Part shown: positions 41,664 through 42,686 of the stretch, in pieces
How the letters are laid out: every line of letters starts with the position of its first letter
How positions within the stretch are numbered: position 1 is the first letter of the stretch
NCBI GenBank assembly: GCA_028695965.1
Contig: JAQVHZ010000015.1
Location: 1 to 42,686 of the forward strand
Origin: Thermoguttaceae bacterium
GTDB lineage: Bacteria; Planctomycetota; Planctomycetia; Pirellulales; Thermoguttaceae
Length of the DNA: 42,686 nt
Direction: 5' to 3'
The notes under the pieces: generated by a model
Database searches by the model: none
Seen by the model: only the letters and a program-made list of their open reading frames with translations
Told to the model about the DNA's origin: nothing
Made by a program: the position numbers and the translations under genes

Positions 41664-42686
41664 ATGCCTAAACAAAATCTTGTCGTATGTTTTCGTTCTG
41701 AGCCTGTCGAGGATCGGCTAATTGCCCGTATAAACGATGCTTGGTCCTCGTCGCTCAAGATTATCAACGTTGGACAAGCTGACGTAGCCGAAGCCTTATT
41801 AGAGGCTGACTATTTTTGTGGACACGCCAAAGTTCCTGTCGACTGGAGTCAAGTTGTAGCCCAAAAGAGGCTTCAATGGATTCAATCCTCAGCTGCCGGT
41901 ATGGATTGGTGCTTGGTTCCTGAAATAATTGAGTCCGATATAACGATTACGACAGCGGCCGGCGTGCTTTCAGATCAAGTTGCAGAACACGGTCTGGCTC
42001 TGATTCTGGGTTGGGGACGCAACTTACGTTCGTTTATATACGATCAGCGAGTTGAAATAGGAAATCCCGATTACAGAAAATTCAAGAGAAAGCCAACTTT
42101 TGATCTCATCAGTAAAACGGTTGGAATCGTTGGTTTTGGAGGCGTCGGACGCCGTTTTTCTGAGGTCGTAGCGCCCTTTACCGATAATATTCTTGCCGTT
42201 GATCTATTTCCCGAAAACAAACCGTCGCATGTTACTAAGTTATGGAGCGCAGATCGTTTAGACCAGCTCCTTGCGGAATCTGACGTAGTTTTTTTGTCGT
42301 TACCGCTCAATTCAGAGACTAGAGGTATGTTCAATGCTGAACGTTTGGCACAAATGAAACGTGGAACTCTTCTTGCAAATCTTGCCCGTGGTCCGCTTGT
42401 TGAAGTCAGCCCCTTGATTGAAGCGCTTGAGTCACAACATCTTGGAGGTTTTGTCGCTGACGTTACTTTTCCAGAACCGCTCCCTGCTGATTCGCCGTTG
42501 TGGGATTTCGAAAACGTAATTATTACTCCACATATCGCAGGTCAAATCGGTTGGCGTTTTGACGATATCTGCGACATATATTGCGAGAATGTTAGACGTT
42601 TTCGAGCGGGCGAGCCTTTAATCAACAACCTATCGCCTCAAGGAAAAGTCTGGGGCTTTCCTTTGAGGGATGGGACGACGCCCTAG
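41664..42686 (+). CDS. D-2-hydroxyacid dehydrogenase
   Basis: A 340-residue NAD(P)-dependent dehydrogenase of the D-isomer family; its stop is the last codon of the window. It interconverts 2-hydroxy and 2-keto acids. The N-terminal catalytic domain includes LQWIQSSAAGMDW. The Rossmann domain has GFGGVG at 157-162 and Asp180 at the end of the second strand, favouring NAD. Catalytic residues appear as Arg242 (NLARGPLV), Glu271 and His290 (ITPHIAGQ). Substrate cannot be told. No clear ribosome binding site is visible before ATG 41664; it is probably read with ruvC. Confidence 0.9.
   Translation: MPKQNLVVCFRSEPVEDRLIARINDAWSSSLKIINVGQADVAEALLEADYFCGHAKVPVDWSQVVAQKRLQWIQSSAAGMDWCLVPEIIESDITITTAAGVLSDQVAEHGLALILGWGRNLRSFIYDQRVEIGNPDYRKFKRKPTFDLISKTVGIVGFGGVGRRFSEVVAPFTDNILAVDLFPENKPSHVTKLWSADRLDQLLAESDVVFLSLPLNSETRGMFNAERLAQMKRGTLLANLARGPLVEVSPLIEALESQHLGGFVADVTFPEPLPADSPLWDFENVIITPHIAGQIGWRFDDICDIYCENVRRFRAGEPLINNLSPQGKVWGFPLRDGTTP

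Noticed and set aside
1-42686. tRNA genes, CRISPR arrays, transposases
   Set aside because: No GGTTCGA-type T-arm with a matching acceptor stem was found in intergenic DNA, no regularly spaced repeats were seen, and no transposase motif appears in any frame inspected.

Overview
The window looks like a chromosomal segment of a moderately AT-rich member of the Planctomycetota, probably a Pirellulales-type lineage. This is an inference from gene content: two Tat-exported Gfo/Idh/MocA oxidoreductases, a DUF1080 lipoprotein, a PmoA-like (DUF6807) protein, SGNH/GDSL hydrolases, a membrane-anchored prenyltransferase-fold protein and a Hanks-type kinase, mixed with ordinary housekeeping genes. No tRNA, rRNA, CRISPR array or insertion sequence with a transposase was seen.

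Layout. 1-516 is the start of a tRNA-dihydrouridine synthase gene (minus strand, cut by the window edge). 922-6054 holds a secreted SPOR-like repeat protein and a YgiQ-type radical SAM protein with an unusual arginine-rich tail. 6241-13826 is an export/catabolism block: nucleoside hydrolase, DUF1080 lipoprotein, two adjacent genes each carrying two SGNH hydrolase domains, a sugar phosphate isomerase-like protein and a Gfo/Idh/MocA oxidoreductase. 14152-19308 holds RtcB RNA ligase, a divergent alpha-oxoamine synthase-like PLP enzyme and a second Gfo/Idh/MocA protein. 19549-24853 (minus) has GreA, an exported hypothetical, a prenyltransferase-fold protein and citrate synthase. 25432-27504 holds two exported proteins of unknown function. 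27789-33782 (minus) carries rpsB-tsf, then Mfd. 34134-35003 is a Ser/Thr kinase. 35164-39198 (minus) is rpmF followed by fabD-fabG-acpP-fabF. 39891 to the end holds a DUF6807 protein, RuvC and a D-2-hydroxyacid dehydrogenase.

The most notable non-coding element is at 31401-31984 on the minus strand. It is a roughly 584-nt group II intron with no reverse-transcriptase gene. Its 5' end abuts the T-tract of the rpsB-tsf terminator and its 3' end lies about 110 nt upstream of mfd. Its domain V carries several mismatches, so it may be decaying or trans-dependent. A second candidate RNA lies upstream of rtcB (15759-16045, minus); its stems use G-U pairs available only in the minus-strand transcript.

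Other points of interest are a pair of identical-architecture palindromes (TGACA-N13-TGTCA) flanking the rpmF/fab region, and a hierarchical duplication that produced four SGNH domains in two neighbouring genes. Many genes end in clear hairpin terminators, which delimit the transcription units well. The fab genes form one transcription unit separated from rpmF by a strong terminator. Translation starts were revised where a TTG-initiated long frame had a better ATG or ribosome binding site downstream.
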